A stretch of DNA of 64,000 bases from Clostridium sp. 27_14. GTDB taxonomy: Bacteria; Bacillota; Clostridia; TANB77; CAG-508. Positions 53,887 through 62,726 of this stretch are shown here, in pieces. The notes under the pieces are model-generated. The model did no database searches. It worked only from the letters and a program-made list of their open reading frames with translations, and was not told the origin of the DNA. How positions within the stretch are numbered: the first letter of the stretch is position 1; each line of letters starts with the position of its first letter. The stretch lies in the NCBI GenBank assembly GCA_001916035.1, contig MNRQ01000022.1, forward strand, positions 34,418 through 98,417. Direction: 5' to 3'. The position numbers and the translations under genes were made by a program.

Positions 53887-54036
53887 ATGTTTTGTTTATT
53901 AAAAAAGACTATTGGTGTGTGTCTGGTTGGAATAGGATTAGGAATTTTACTAGTGTTATTGCTTCCAATAACAGGGTGGTTATTTATAATAGGAGTAGCA
54001 TTGGCATGTATAGGCATTATGTGGTTAGCGTGTTAG
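53887..54036 (+). CDS. 49-residue hydrophobic membrane protein
   Basis: It has a very strong ribosome binding site (GGGAGGAATAGC), and most of the 49 residues form one or two membrane helices (GVCLVGIGLGILLVLLL, then TGWLFIIGVALACIGI), ending in WLAC. It is 20 bases upstream of spoVM and so may be a sporulation gene. No family is recognised with confidence. Confidence 0.6.
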   Translation: MFCLLKKTIGVCLVGIGLGILLVLLLPITGWLFIIGVALACIGIMWLAC

Positions 54037-54056
54037 ATAGATAGGAGGGGGTACAT

Positions 54057-54131
54057 ATGACTATTGTAGTTAAAAAAGTTCCAAAATTCTTAAGGGGATT
54101 TGTGAAGTTTATTTTTAAAATTAAAGATTAA
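54057..54131 (+). CDS. spoVM: stage V sporulation protein M (SpoVM), 24 residues
   Basis: An ATG behind a perfect AGGAGGGGG opens a 24-codon gene whose product matches the SpoVM family: short N-terminal strand, then K-x-P-K-F-L-x-G-(I/F)-V-(R/K) and a basic amphipathic end (VPKFLRGFVKFIFK). SpoVM is a membrane-curvature-sensing peptide that marks the forespore and recruits SpoIVA, whose gene is at 15,029. Proline 9 and the amphipathic helix are conserved. Its size is close to the 26 residues in Bacillus. The neighbour 20 bases upstream is a small membrane gene; a hairpin terminator follows. Confidence 0.85.
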   Translation: MTIVVKKVPKFLRGFVKFIFKIKD

Positions 54132-54176
54132 ATGAACAAATCGAAAACAAATATAGTAAAATACAGAGTGTTACAG

Positions 54177-54222
54177 AAAAAATAAGAGAATAGCAAAATG
54201 CATTGTTGTTTTCTTATTTTTT
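54177..54222 (+). terminator. terminator after spoVM
   Basis: AAAAAATAAGA pairs with TCTTATTTTTT, extended by an imperfect inner stem; a T-run follows. From 54,223 to 54,420 I see no gene. Confidence 0.7.
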
Positions 54223-54420
54223 AGTTTGTTATATAAAATCTAAGTGTATTATAAAAGATTAAAACAAAGAAAAGATTTTTTTAAAAGTATAAAGTATTAA
54301 AAGAAATAGTATATTCTAGGAAAATTTTACTAAAAAGGTCATAATTAATTATTGAACTTAAATAAAAATATATGCTTAAAAATACCAATCAAAATAGATA
54401 TAAAACCAAAAAAAGAGCTC

Positions 54421-54618
54421 TTAAGCTCTTTTTACTTTACCGTTTTTTAAACATTTAGCACATACATGAATTCTTTTAACTTCACCATTTATTTCAGCTT
54501 TTACAGTTCTTAGATTTGGTTTCCATGTACGTGGGCTTCTTTTACTGATATGTGAACGTGTAATACTTAATTTATTTCCATTACTTTGTGTTTTATCACA
54601 AATTGCGCATTTTGCCAT
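54421..54618 (-). CDS. rpmB: 50S ribosomal protein L28
   Basis: This 65-residue protein has the L28 pattern KCAICDK, the ITRSHISKRSPRTWKPN body and a second cysteine pair (HVCAKCLKNGK). The two C-x-x-C pairs make a zinc ribbon, the metal-binding form. The ATG (complement of 54,616-54,618) follows AGGAGG by eight bases. The stop lies in the stem of a hairpin (AAAAAGAGC/GCTCTTTTT). Confidence 0.95.
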   Translation of the reverse strand: MAKCAICDKTQSNGNKLSITRSHISKRSPRTWKPNLRTVKAEINGEVKRIHVCAKCLKNGKVKRA

Positions 54619-54801
54619 GTCTAGCACCTCCTAATTAAAAAATAAATTGACTGTAATCAAGTTTAACACAAAAAATAAAAAAAAACAAGTATTTTTTCAA
54701 AAATATTCAAAAATTCCTTGCAAAAAATCAATTTTATGATATAATGTATGCACTATGTGATGAATGTAAAAGCATTATTAAAAAGTGAAAGGATGAATAA
54801 A

Positions 54802-56088
54802 ATGAATTGTAAAGTTGAAAAAACAAAAAACGCAAATGAAGTAAAATTAGAATTAACAGTAGAAGCCAATAGATTTGACGAGGCAATGAAAAAAGTATAT
54901 TTTAAAACTGCAAAATATTTTAATATTCCAGGATTCAGAAAAGGAAAAGCACCTATGAATATAGTGGAAAAATATTATGGAAAAGAAATATTTTATGAAG
55001 ATACATTTAATGAATTAGTACCAGAAGTATTAGAAGATGCTTTAAAAGAAAATAAAATTGAAGCTGTAAGCAGACCAGATATAGATGTAAAACAAATAGG
55101 AAAAGGACAAGACTTAATATTTACAGCAGTATTCCAAACAAAACCAGAAGCAGAATTAGGAAAATATAAAGGTATAGAAATCAAAAAGATTGAGTATACT
55201 GTAAAAGATAAAGATGTAAATCATGAATTAGAGCATATGCAAGAACATAATTCAAGATTAATTTCAATTGAAGATAGACCAGTAGAAAAAGGAGATATAG
55301 CAACAATTGATTTTGAAGGATTTGTAGATGGAGTAGCTTTTGAAGGTGGAAAAGCAGAAAATTATGATTTAGAAATAGGAAGTAATTCATTTATACCAGG
55401 TTTTGAAGATCAAGTAATAGGAACAAAAATTGATGAAGAGAAAGATATCAATGTGAAATTCCCAGAAGAATATTTTTCAAAAGAATTAGCGGGAAAAGAT
55501 GCAACATTTAAAGTAAAAGTACATGCAATTAAGAAAAAAGAGTTACCAAAATTAGATGATGAATTTGCAAAAGAAGCAAGTGAATTTGATACATTAAAAG
55601 AATTAAAAGCAAGTATTAAAGAAAGATTAGAAAAAGAAAATGAAGAAAAACAAAAATATGAAACAGAAGAAGCTGTTGTAAAAGCTGTAACAGAAAATAT
55701 TAAAGTGGAAGTTCCATCTGGTATGATTGAAACAGAAGTAGAAAATATGATTAAAGATATAGAAACACGTTTATCATATCAAGGAATAAAATTTGATCAA
55801 TATCTTCAAATGTTAGGAAAAACAATGGAAGAAATGAAAAAAGAATATGAACCTCAAGCAGAAGAAGCAGTAAAAACAAGATTAATGTTAGAAGCAGTAA
55901 TAAAAGCAGAAAAAATCGAGGCAAATATCGAAGAAATAGATGAAAAAATTAAAGAAATGGCAAAAAATTACGGAAAAGAAAATGACGAAGCATTTTTACA
56001 AAATGAAAATGTAAGAAATTATATTGAAGAAGGAATTAAATCAGAAAAAGCTGTAGATTTCTTAGTTAAAAATGCAAAAATGAAATAG
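54802..56088 (+). CDS. tig: trigger factor (ribosome-bound chaperone, peptidyl-prolyl isomerase)
   Basis: This 428-residue protein has the N-terminal ribosome-binding domain with GFRKGKAP near residue 45, the central FKBP-like PPIase domain (AEIDFEGFVDGVAFEGG-type, here TIDFEGFVDG) and the C-terminal chaperone arms. The start follows AAAGGATGAATAAA (spacing 8). The longer frame from 54,748 is unlikely. It heads the tig-clpP-clpX cluster. Its codon use is A-rich throughout. Confidence 0.95.
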   Translation: MNCKVEKTKNANEVKLELTVEANRFDEAMKKVYFKTAKYFNIPGFRKGKAPMNIVEKYYGKEIFYEDTFNELVPEVLEDALKENKIEAVSRPDIDVKQIGKGQDLIFTAVFQTKPEAELGKYKGIEIKKIEYTVKDKDVNHELEHMQEHNSRLISIEDRPVEKGDIATIDFEGFVDGVAFEGGKAENYDLEIGSNSFIPGFEDQVIGTKIDEEKDINVKFPEEYFSKELAGKDATFKVKVHAIKKKELPKLDDEFAKEASEFDTLKELKASIKERLEKENEEKQKYETEEAVVKAVTENIKVEVPSGMIETEVENMIKDIETRLSYQGIKFDQYLQMLGKTMEEMKKEYEPQAEEAVKTRLMLEAVIKAEKIEANIEEIDEKIKEMAKNYGKENDEAFLQNENVRNYIEEGIKSEKAVDFLVKNAKMK

Positions 56089-56097
56089 GATAAAGAA

Positions 56098-56164
56098 AAA
56101 GGAGGTGCAATATTTAAGATTTATAGTTTTTTTATGACTATAAATTTAATATAGCACCTTTTAT
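56098..56164 (+). terminator. large hairpin between tig and clpP
   Basis: GGTGCAATATT, then ATTTATAGT pair with ACTATAAAT, then AATATAGCACC, making a stem of over 20 pairs with one-base bulges, ending in a short T-run. It may attenuate, or stabilise and process, the tig transcript before clpP. Confidence 0.65.
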
Positions 56165-56188
56165 ATTATGAAGAAAGGGAGAAAAAAA

Positions 56189-56794
56189 ATGTTAGAGAAA
56201 AATAGTTTAGTACCTTATGTTGTAGAACAAACAAGTAAAGGAGAAAGATCATATGATATTTTCTCAAGATTATTAAAAGATAGAATAATATTTTTAGGAG
56301 AAGATGTAAATCCAACAACATCAAGTTTAGTAATAGCACAATTGCTATTTTTGGAATCAGAAGATCCAGATAAAGATATAAACTTATATATTAATTCACC
56401 AGGTGGATCAATTACAGATGGTATGGGAATTATAGATACAATGAATTATATAAAATGCCCTGTATCAACAATATGTATAGGTATGGCAGCAAGTATGGGA
56501 GCAGCATTATTATGTGCAGGAGAAAAAGGAAAAAGATTTGCTACACCAAATGCAGAAATATTAATACATCAACCATTAATTGGTGGTGGTGGATTATCTG
56601 GCCAAGCAACAGAAATTAAAATTCATGCAGATCATTTAGTAAAAACAAGAGAAAAATTAAATAAATTTTTAAGTGATAGAACAGGTCAACCAATTGATGT
56701 AATCGAAAGAGATACAGAAAGAGATCATTATATGACAGCTGAAGAGGCTTTAAAATATGGCTTAATAGATGGTATTATGGATCATCGAGCATAA
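56189..56794 (+). CDS. clpP: ATP-dependent Clp protease proteolytic subunit
   Basis: This serine peptidase forms double heptamers capped by ClpX. The catalytic triad is visible: Ser in [10 protein letters not shown], His in EILIHQPL and Asp in LSDRTGQP. The length of 201 residues is standard. The start follows GAAAGGGAG; the longer frame from 56,168 includes the binding site. It is separated from clpX by 66 bases that carry a hairpin (56,806-56,830). Confidence 0.96.
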   Translation: MLEKNSLVPYVVEQTSKGERSYDIFSRLLKDRIIFLGEDVNPTTSSLVIAQLLFLESEDPDKDINLYINSPGGSITDGMGIIDTMNYIKCPVSTICIGMAASMGAALLCAGEKGKRFATPNAEILIHQPLIGGGGLSGQATEIKIHADHLVKTREKLNKFLSDRTGQPIDVIERDTERDHYMTAEEALKYGLIDGIMDHRA

Positions 56795-56805
56795 ATAAAA
56801 TTAAG

Positions 56806-56830
56806 TCAAATTTAATATAGTTAAATTTGA
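56806..56830. repeat. perfect hairpin between clpP and clpX
   Basis: TCAAATTTAA and TTAAATTTGA pair around TATAG. No T-run follows, so it is more likely a processing or control structure than a terminator. Confidence 0.5.
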
Positions 56831-56860
56831 TAATATATTATTCAAGGAGAATTATGTGTA

Positions 56861-58129
56861 ATGGGAAAAAATGATACACCAAGAAATTTAAGATGCTCAT
56901 TTTGTGGCAAAACACAAGAAAATGTTAAAAAATTAGTTGCAGGTCCAGGAGTATATATATGTAATGAATGTGTTGATTTATGCACAAGTATTATAGAAGC
57001 AGAGGGGCTTAATGAAGAAGAATTAGGTTATACTCTAGCGGAAGAAATACCAAGTCCTAAGGAAATAAAAAAAACATTGGATGATTATGTAATAGGACAA
57101 GAAGAGGCAAAAAGAACATTATCAGTAGCTGTGTATAATCATTATAAAAGAATTATACATGAGGAAGAGACGGATAAAAAAGATGATGATGTGGAAATTC
57201 AAAAAAGTAATATATTATTATTAGGACCTACAGGATGTGGAAAAACATTGCTAGCACGTACATTGGCAAAAATTTTAAATGTACCATTTGCAATAGCAGA
57301 TGCAACTACATTGACAGAAGCAGGATATGTGGGAGAAGATGTAGAAAATATTTTGCTTAAATTGATACAAGCAGCAGATGGAGATGTACAAAGAGCAGAA
57401 AAAGGAATTGTGTATATTGATGAAATAGATAAAATAACAAGAAAATCAGAGAATCCATCAATAACAAGAGATGTTAGTGGAGAGGGTGTGCAACAAGCTT
57501 TGTTAAAAATAGTTGAAGGAACAATAGCTTCAGTACCACCACAAGGAGGAAGAAAACATCCTAATCAAGAACTTATACAGATAAATACGGAAAATATATT
57601 ATTTATATGTGGAGGAGCTTTTGAAGGGTTAGAAAATATAATAAAAGACAGAACAGGTGAAAAATCAATAGGATTTGGAACAAAAATAGAAAGCAAAAAA
57701 GAAATTCAAAAAGATGAAGTATTTAAAGAATTATTACCACAAGATTTACTAAAATTTGGATTAATACCAGAGTTTATAGGAAGATTACCAATAATAGCAA
57801 CACTTGAAGAATTGGATAGAGAGGCATTAATAAAAATAGCAACAGAACCAAAAAATGCGTTAGTGAAACAATATAAAAAGTTACTAGAGTTAGATGGTGT
57901 TGAATTAGAGTTTACAAGAGAAGCATTAGAAGCAATTGTAGATAAAGCAATGGAAAGAAAAACAGGTGCAAGAGGACTACGTTCTATAATGGAAGAAACT
58001 ATGAGAGATGTTATGTATGAAATTCCATCAAAAGGCCCAGAATTAACAATGAATGAAAATAAAGAATCAGAAAACATAAAGATAAAAAGAGAGAGAGAAT
58101 ATCCAAAAAATACAAAAGTAAGAGCATAG
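56861..58129 (+). CDS. clpX: ATP-dependent Clp protease ATP-binding subunit ClpX
   Basis: This AAA+ unfoldase has an N-terminal zinc domain (CSFCGKT, then CNECVDLC), Walker A GPTGCGKT, Walker [10 protein letters not shown], the pore loop GYVGEDVE, and the sensor and ClpP-binding IGF loop (IGFGTKIE). The length of 422 residues is typical. The ribosome binding site is AAGGAGAAT. It is in operon with clpP and follows the usual order; lonA, often next in Firmicutes, is not here. Confidence 0.96.
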   Translation: MGKNDTPRNLRCSFCGKTQENVKKLVAGPGVYICNECVDLCTSIIEAEGLNEEELGYTLAEEIPSPKEIKKTLDDYVIGQEEAKRTLSVAVYNHYKRIIHEEETDKKDDDVEIQKSNILLLGPTGCGKTLLARTLAKILNVPFAIADATTLTEAGYVGEDVENILLKLIQAADGDVQRAEKGIVYIDEIDKITRKSENPSITRDVSGEGVQQALLKIVEGTIASVPPQGGRKHPNQELIQINTENILFICGGAFEGLENIIKDRTGEKSIGFGTKIESKKEIQKDEVFKELLPQDLLKFGLIPEFIGRLPIIATLEELDREALIKIATEPKNALVKQYKKLLELDGVELEFTREALEAIVDKAMERKTGARGLRSIMEETMRDVMYEIPSKGPELTMNENKESENIKIKREREYPKNTKVRA

Positions 58130-58151
58130 AATTCAAACTGTTTTTTGGGGG

Positions 58152-58715
58152 ATGAAATGGAGAAACGGTATAGTGGTTTATAAGAAGCAATTAAATGATA
58201 TGCAAAAGTTGGTATTATATTTTGTTATATATTCATTTTTGGGATGGATTTTAGAAACAATATTTGCGTTATTTGTATTAGGAAAATTTGTAAAAAGAGG
58301 ATTTTTATATGGACCTGTATGTCCAATATATGGATTTGGTGCAGTATTAATCATATTGACATTAAAAAAATTTAAAGGTAAAAAAACAAAAGAATTTTTT
58401 ATAAGTATGATTGTATTTTCAGTATTTGAATATGTTGTATCATGGTTATTTGAGATGATATTTCACTTAAGATGGTGGGATTATTCAAATGACATAGGAA
58501 ATATAAATGGAAGAATAAGTATAGCATATTCAGTGGCTTGGGGAGTTATTGGCTTAGTATTTAATGAAAAAATACATCCGTTTATAGAATCTAAGTTAGA
58601 TAAAGCTAAAAATAAAATGAGCTATGAAGTTCAAAAAATAATAGTTCTAATATTACCTATAGCAATATTGACAGATTTCATATTGTCAAGTGTAAAATAT
58701 TTAACTAGGTTGTAA
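58152..58715 (+). CDS. CmpB-type (PF06541) membrane protein, putative ABC transporter permease
   Basis: This 187-residue protein has about five membrane helices and the family signature GFLYGPVCPIYGFG in the first third, with SWLFE and WWDYS later. Such proteins are called 'ABC-transporter type IV' but have no proven ATPase partner. The start is uncertain: ATG at 58,152 lies right against GGGGG, while GTG at 58,173 has GGAGA at a better distance and would remove seven residues. It follows clpX by 22 bases, so it may belong to that operon. Confidence 0.7.
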   Translation: MKWRNGIVVYKKQLNDMQKLVLYFVIYSFLGWILETIFALFVLGKFVKRGFLYGPVCPIYGFGAVLIILTLKKFKGKKTKEFFISMIVFSVFEYVVSWLFEMIFHLRWWDYSNDIGNINGRISIAYSVAWGVIGLVFNEKIHPFIESKLDKAKNKMSYEVQKIIVLILPIAILTDFILSSVKYLTRL

Positions 58716-58818
58716 AATATTTAGGTATAAAGTCCGAAGTTAAAAAATAATAAGCATAGGATTTTTATGATAAATATTTATATAAAAAATTAAAAATCAA
58801 AAGAAAGAGGGAGTAAAT

Positions 58819-59706
58819 ATGAATGAAAAAATGTATGAAATTATAAAAAATAAGGAAGGGTTTATAGCAGCTTTAGATCAAAGTGGAGGAAGTAGTAGTA
58901 AAACTTTAAAAGCTTATGGTATTCCAGAATCAGCATATAGTACTGAAGAAGAAATGTTTGATTTAATTCATGAAATGAGAAAAAGAGTTTTTACAAGTAA
59001 GTCTTTTACAAATGAATATATAATAGGAGCAATATTGTTTGAAAAAACGATGCTTTCAAAGGTAAATGGTGAATATACAGCAGACTATTTATGGAATGAA
59101 AAGAATATAGTATCATTTTTAAAAGTAGATAAAGGTTTGGCAGAGCAAAAAGATGGAGTTAAATTGATGAAAGAAATACCAGAGCTAGTTACAGAATTAG
59201 AAGAAGCAAGAGAAAAAAATGTTTTTGGTACAAAAATGAGATCAGTAATATATGAACCAAATGTGGATGGAATAAAGGCAATAGTGAATCAACAATTTGA
59301 TTTTGCTAAAATAATTTGTGATGCTGGTTTAGTTCCTATCATTGAACCAGAAGTTGATATAAATGCACCAGAAAAGGAAAAATGTGAAGAGATTTTAAAA
59401 GAAGAAATTAAGAAAAGATTGGATACATGGAATAGTGCAGATAAAATAATGTTTAAATTTACAATTCCAACAGTTGCAAATCATTATTTGGATTTGTATG
59501 ATTATGATTGTGTTGTTAGAATTGTGGCTTTATCTGGTGGATATGATATAGATACAGCAGTAGAATTACTTTCTAAAAATAATAGAATGATAGCAAGTTT
59601 TTCAAGAGCATTATTACAAGATTTGAATGCAAATCAATCACAAGAAGAATTTGATCAAAAATTAAATGATGTTATTGTAAAAATTTATAATGCTTCTGTA
59701 AAATAA
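58819..59706 (+). CDS. fda: class I fructose-bisphosphate aldolase
   Basis: This 295-residue Schiff-base aldolase of the bacterial/staphylococcal type cleaves fructose-1,6-bisphosphate. The start (FIAALDQSGGSSSKTLKAYG) and the Schiff-base lysine in IMFKFTIPT are conserved. EPEVDI and the RIVALSGGYD phosphate loop are also present. The class I enzyme needs no metal, unlike the class II enzyme typical of most Clostridia. The ribosome binding site is AAGAAAGAGGGAG. It stands alone and ends in a terminator at 59,724. Confidence 0.93.
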   Translation: MNEKMYEIIKNKEGFIAALDQSGGSSSKTLKAYGIPESAYSTEEEMFDLIHEMRKRVFTSKSFTNEYIIGAILFEKTMLSKVNGEYTADYLWNEKNIVSFLKVDKGLAEQKDGVKLMKEIPELVTELEEAREKNVFGTKMRSVIYEPNVDGIKAIVNQQFDFAKIICDAGLVPIIEPEVDINAPEKEKCEEILKEEIKKRLDTWNSADKIMFKFTIPTVANHYLDLYDYDCVVRIVALSGGYDIDTAVELLSKNNRMIASFSRALLQDLNANQSQEEFDQKLNDVIVKIYNASVK

Positions 59707-59723
59707 GTTAAAAATGTTGTAAT

Positions 59724-59764
59724 AAAAAGACATAGTGTGATTTTAAATTATACTATGCCTTTTA
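59724..59764. terminator. hairpin between fda and the M14 gene
   Basis: AAAAGACATAGT pairs with ACTATGCCTTTT (one mismatch) around an AT-rich loop, followed by T-rich DNA. Confidence 0.55.
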
Positions 59765-59779
59765 CTTTGTTGTGTGTTT

Positions 59780-60703
59780 TTATGCTAGGATAGCACCTAA
59801 AATTAAAATTCCTAAAATGTCATTGTAAATTTGATTAAATTGAGAGATTGGAAGAGGATTAGAACCAAGTCCAACTTCAATTGTATAGCCAGGCTTATTA
59901 TAAGTATCAATAAACCAATCTTTAAAACCTGCAAAACTAGAATTGAAAGGTACATCTGTTAGTAAATAGTTACTTATTTCAGAAAATTTTTTACCAATTT
60001 CGTATCCTTTAGGTGGGTTAATATTTTGATAATTCCAGTATATTTCTTTGCCTTGAGAGTGTAAAGCAATAACTAATTTAAAATTATTTTTTGATGTAAA
60101 GTTGTAAATGGCTAAACTTTCTGGTTCTGAAAGAGGTTTAGGACCTACAAAATTACAAGGAGCAGGACCGAGTGTACCCTTGCTCATATTTTATTTTTTT
60201 AGCGTTTTTCCAACCGGTAGGAAATTGTAAATTTAAGTCCGTACCGAACTATATTTGATTTCCAACCGATTTGGAAATGGTATGTTATTAAATTTTCTTG
60301 ATATTTTTAATACGTTTTTATAGAAAACAGTATTTTTGTTTAAATTACCATTTATTAAATCAATTCCATCAGGATTAACCATTGGAACAATATAGATTGA
60401 AGTAGAGTTAAATAATTTGGAGATAGAATACCCTAAAATAGAAGAATTAGAAGCGTAAGCGTTACAGTATTCTTCAACAAAATGCATTAATAAAACAGAT
60501 GTGATCCATTCGTTAGCATGAAAACTACCAGAATAAAAAATGTTATTTGGACCATTTCCTAATCTTATTGCATAAATCTCGTTATTTAAGACACTTTTAC
60601 CTATTGTATCAATTGATAAAAATTTATAAGAATTTTGTAATGAGGTAATGTTTTTCTTTAGTATAAGTGAGTTGTATGGTGTGTTGGTAGGGACAATATT
60701 CAT
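59780..60703 (-). pseudogene. M14 zinc carboxypeptidase (gamma-D-glutamyl-meso-diaminopimelate peptidase-like), three frameshifts
   Basis: The N-terminal part (60,703 down to 60,233) has the zinc ligands in FHANEWIT and the MVNPDG segment. The C-terminal part (60,187 down to 59,780) has LVIALHSQG and the catalytic Glu in YTIEVG. Between them, removing three single bases (complement of 60,268, 60,245 and 60,170) restores GWKSN, TDLNLQFPTGW and PAPCNFVG in one frame of about 305 residues. Each extra base is a C placed between T and GG on the coding strand. M14 enzymes of this type cut peptidoglycan stem peptides. The three close identical changes suggest error or recent decay. Confidence 0.8.
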
Positions 60704-60847
60704 AATATCACAAACCTTTCAAAATAATTAATATAGTATATGTTGTATGGTTAAATAGTTTTACAATATTAAATAAAAGTATTGACATAACATATTTTTT
60801 TTGATAAAACACAATTGTATAATTCATAGAATAGGATGAGATAAAAA

Positions 60848-61606
60848 ATGAACAATAGAAAAAGAAATAGAGAAAAAAATATATATAAATATTTAATAAC
60901 ATTAGTAATAACAATAGTTATAGGAATTGTTGGATATTATTGTCCAGAGTTAATTAATACACAAAAAACAAATGAAATAGTAAATAATGATGTGAAAAAT
61001 GTTAACACGAGCGAACTGAAAGATATACCTCAATATACTGATTTTCCTTATGTGTATATAAATAATAATGTTCCAAATTTTTTGGAATCAGAATATATAA
61101 CAAAACCATTTGAAAAATATTCAGAACTAGATAGTCTGGGAAGATGTGGAGTTGCTTATGTAAATATTTGTAAGGAAATAATGCCAGCTGAAGGAGAAAA
61201 AAGAGGAGATATAAGCTCAATAAAACCAAGTGGTTGGAGACAGAAAAAATATAATGGTGAATTTTTATATAATAGATGTCATTTAATTGGTTATCAGTTA
61301 TCTGCTGAAAATGCGAATGAAAAAAATTTAATTACAGGTACAAGGTATTTTAATGTAACGGGAATGTTAGATTTTGAAAATAAAGTTGCAGACTATATAA
61401 AAAATCAAGCAGAAGATGAAGATAGACATGTATTGTATAGGGTGACTCCATATTTTGAAGGTAATAACTTAGTGGCTACTGGTGTGGAGATGGAAGCATA
61501 TTCTGTTGAAGATAATGGAAAAGGAGTTTCATTTAATGTTTTTGTGTATAATGTGCAACCAGGTATAACAATAAATTATAAAACAGGGGATAGTTCAAGA
61601 AATTAA
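60848..61606 (+). CDS. DNA/RNA non-specific endonuclease, membrane-anchored
   Basis: This 252-residue protein has an N-terminal transmembrane anchor (about 15-33, TLVITIVIGIVGYYC) and a beta-beta-alpha-metal nuclease domain with the NRCHLIGYQL motif (equivalent to D-R-G-H), the later ENLITGTRYFN-like pattern (NEKNLITGTRYFN) and metal-binding Asn. It resembles EndA/DNA-entry nucleases of streptococci and Bacillus NucA-type enzymes. It may degrade extracellular DNA for uptake or nutrition. The start follows GGATGAGATAAAA; the ribosome binding site is weak. Confidence 0.82.
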   Translation: MNNRKRNREKNIYKYLITLVITIVIGIVGYYCPELINTQKTNEIVNNDVKNVNTSELKDIPQYTDFPYVYINNNVPNFLESEYITKPFEKYSELDSLGRCGVAYVNICKEIMPAEGEKRGDISSIKPSGWRQKKYNGEFLYNRCHLIGYQLSAENANEKNLITGTRYFNVTGMLDFENKVADYIKNQAEDEDRHVLYRVTPYFEGNNLVATGVEMEAYSVEDNGKGVSFNVFVYNVQPGITINYKTGDSSRN

Positions 61607-61660
61607 AAAAATAGTTTTTATTGGATGTTATTAAGTATGAAGAGAAAGGAGAGCTACTTA

Positions 61661-62476
61661 TTGAGATTAGAGATATTTAATAATATAGCAGAAAACATAA
61701 AAAATAGTGGAATAGTAGAAAAATTTATAAAAGAGTTAAGTGCTACTTTAGAAAGGAATAGTAATAAATATATAATGAATAGTGAAAAAATGACGACTGA
61801 GTATAGAGATAAAATGTTATTAGAAAGAAATGAAATATTACAAAAATATGCCGAAAATACTTTAGATAAAAGTGATATGTATTATATCTATGATAAAAAA
61901 GATTCGTATCTTGCTACTTTATGCAAAGGTGAAAATAGCCATGAGGTCATAAAGATTAGCAAAGAGGAATTGCCAGAAAATGCTACAATAGGCAGTGTTT
62001 TACGTTTGGAAAATCAAAATTATGTGCTTGATAGGGAAACAACAGATTTTGTAAAAGACGAATTGGAAAATTGTATTAATACATTGTTAGAAGAGCAGAA
62101 AAGAAAAATGGAAGAAACAAAAATCGAAAAAAACGAATTTTGTGAAGAAGTGCACGCGCACGACGAAACGGTGCAGAAGGTCAAAGCAAGCCTTTCCGAC
62201 GCCGATTTATTGTTTGACGTTGCGGAACTTTTCAAAATTTTCGGCGACAGCACCCGCGTCAATATCCTTGCGACGCTTTCAAAAAACGAACTGTGCGTAT
62301 GCGACGTCGCGGCGGTACTTAATATGACGGTCAGCGCGGTATCGCATCAACTCAGGATTCTTCGCCACAACAAACTCGTGAAGGCGAGAAGAAGCGGCAA
62401 AGAAGTGTTTTATTCGCTTGCGGACAACCACGTCGTGAAGATTCTGGAACTTGCAATCGACCACGTAAAAGAGTAA
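61661..62476 (+). CDS. fused ORF: DUF3006-like N-terminus and ArsR-family (CadC-like) regulator
   Basis: The frame joins two unlike parts. Residues 1-148 (from TTG 61,661, behind GAAAGGAG) are AT-rich and have a helical start and a DUF3006-like end (SKEELPENATIGSVLRLENQNYVL, in part). From Met149 (62,108) on it is an ArsR metalloregulator with CadC traits: E-x-x-H-x-H-D start, ELFKIFGDSTRVNIL, ELCVCD (metal-binding cysteines) and the winged helix NMTVSAVSHQLRILRHNKLVKARR. ArsR normally begins about there, so the regulator alone would be 122 residues. The change in composition falls at the joint. This may be a chimera rather than a real fusion. Confidence 0.6.
   Translation: MRLEIFNNIAENIKNSGIVEKFIKELSATLERNSNKYIMNSEKMTTEYRDKMLLERNEILQKYAENTLDKSDMYYIYDKKDSYLATLCKGENSHEVIKISKEELPENATIGSVLRLENQNYVLDRETTDFVKDELENCINTLLEEQKRKMEETKIEKNEFCEEVHAHDETVQKVKASLSDADLLFDVAELFKIFGDSTRVNILATLSKNELCVCDVAAVLNMTVSAVSHQLRILRHNKLVKARRSGKEVFYSLADNHVVKILELAIDHVKE
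62095..62150. other. abrupt composition junction (transfer border or assembly chimera)
   Basis: Left of about 62,120 the DNA is about a quarter G+C with AAA/ATA/GAA codons. Right of about 62,145 it is about half G+C with GCG/GTC/GGC codons. The joint lies in poly-A/GAA DNA (AGAAAAATGGAAGAAAC), the kind of sequence where unrelated reads could be joined. Confidence 0.75.
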
Positions 62477-62497
62477 AAAATCAAAGAGGTAATAAAC

Positions 62498-62719
62498 ATG
62501 AAAAAGACGGTAACCATTAAAGACATCGACTGTGCAAACTGCGCCGCAAAAATCGAGCGCGACGTGCAAAAAATCAACGGCGTTAAAAGCGCAAGCCTGA
62601 ATTTCTTCGGACAGCGTCTGCAATTCGAATGTGACGAAGAAGATTACGAAAGAATCGCAAAAGAAATCGTGCATTGTGCAAAGAAAGTTGAACCGGATTG
62701 CGTAATATTGGGTTTATAA
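62498..62719 (+). CDS. heavy-metal-associated (HMA) domain protein
   Basis: This 73-residue ferredoxin-like metal-binding domain has the C-x-x-C site in IDCANCAAKIE. Such free-standing domains hand metal to P1B ATPases. It follows the ArsR gene by 21 bases and precedes the ATPase by seven. The codons are GC-rich. Here the domain is separate, while the ATPase downstream lacks an N-terminal HMA domain. Confidence 0.88.
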   Translation: MKKTVTIKDIDCANCAAKIERDVQKINGVKSASLNFFGQRLQFECDEEDYERIAKEIVHCAKKVEPDCVILGL

Positions 62720-62726
62720 TACAAAA

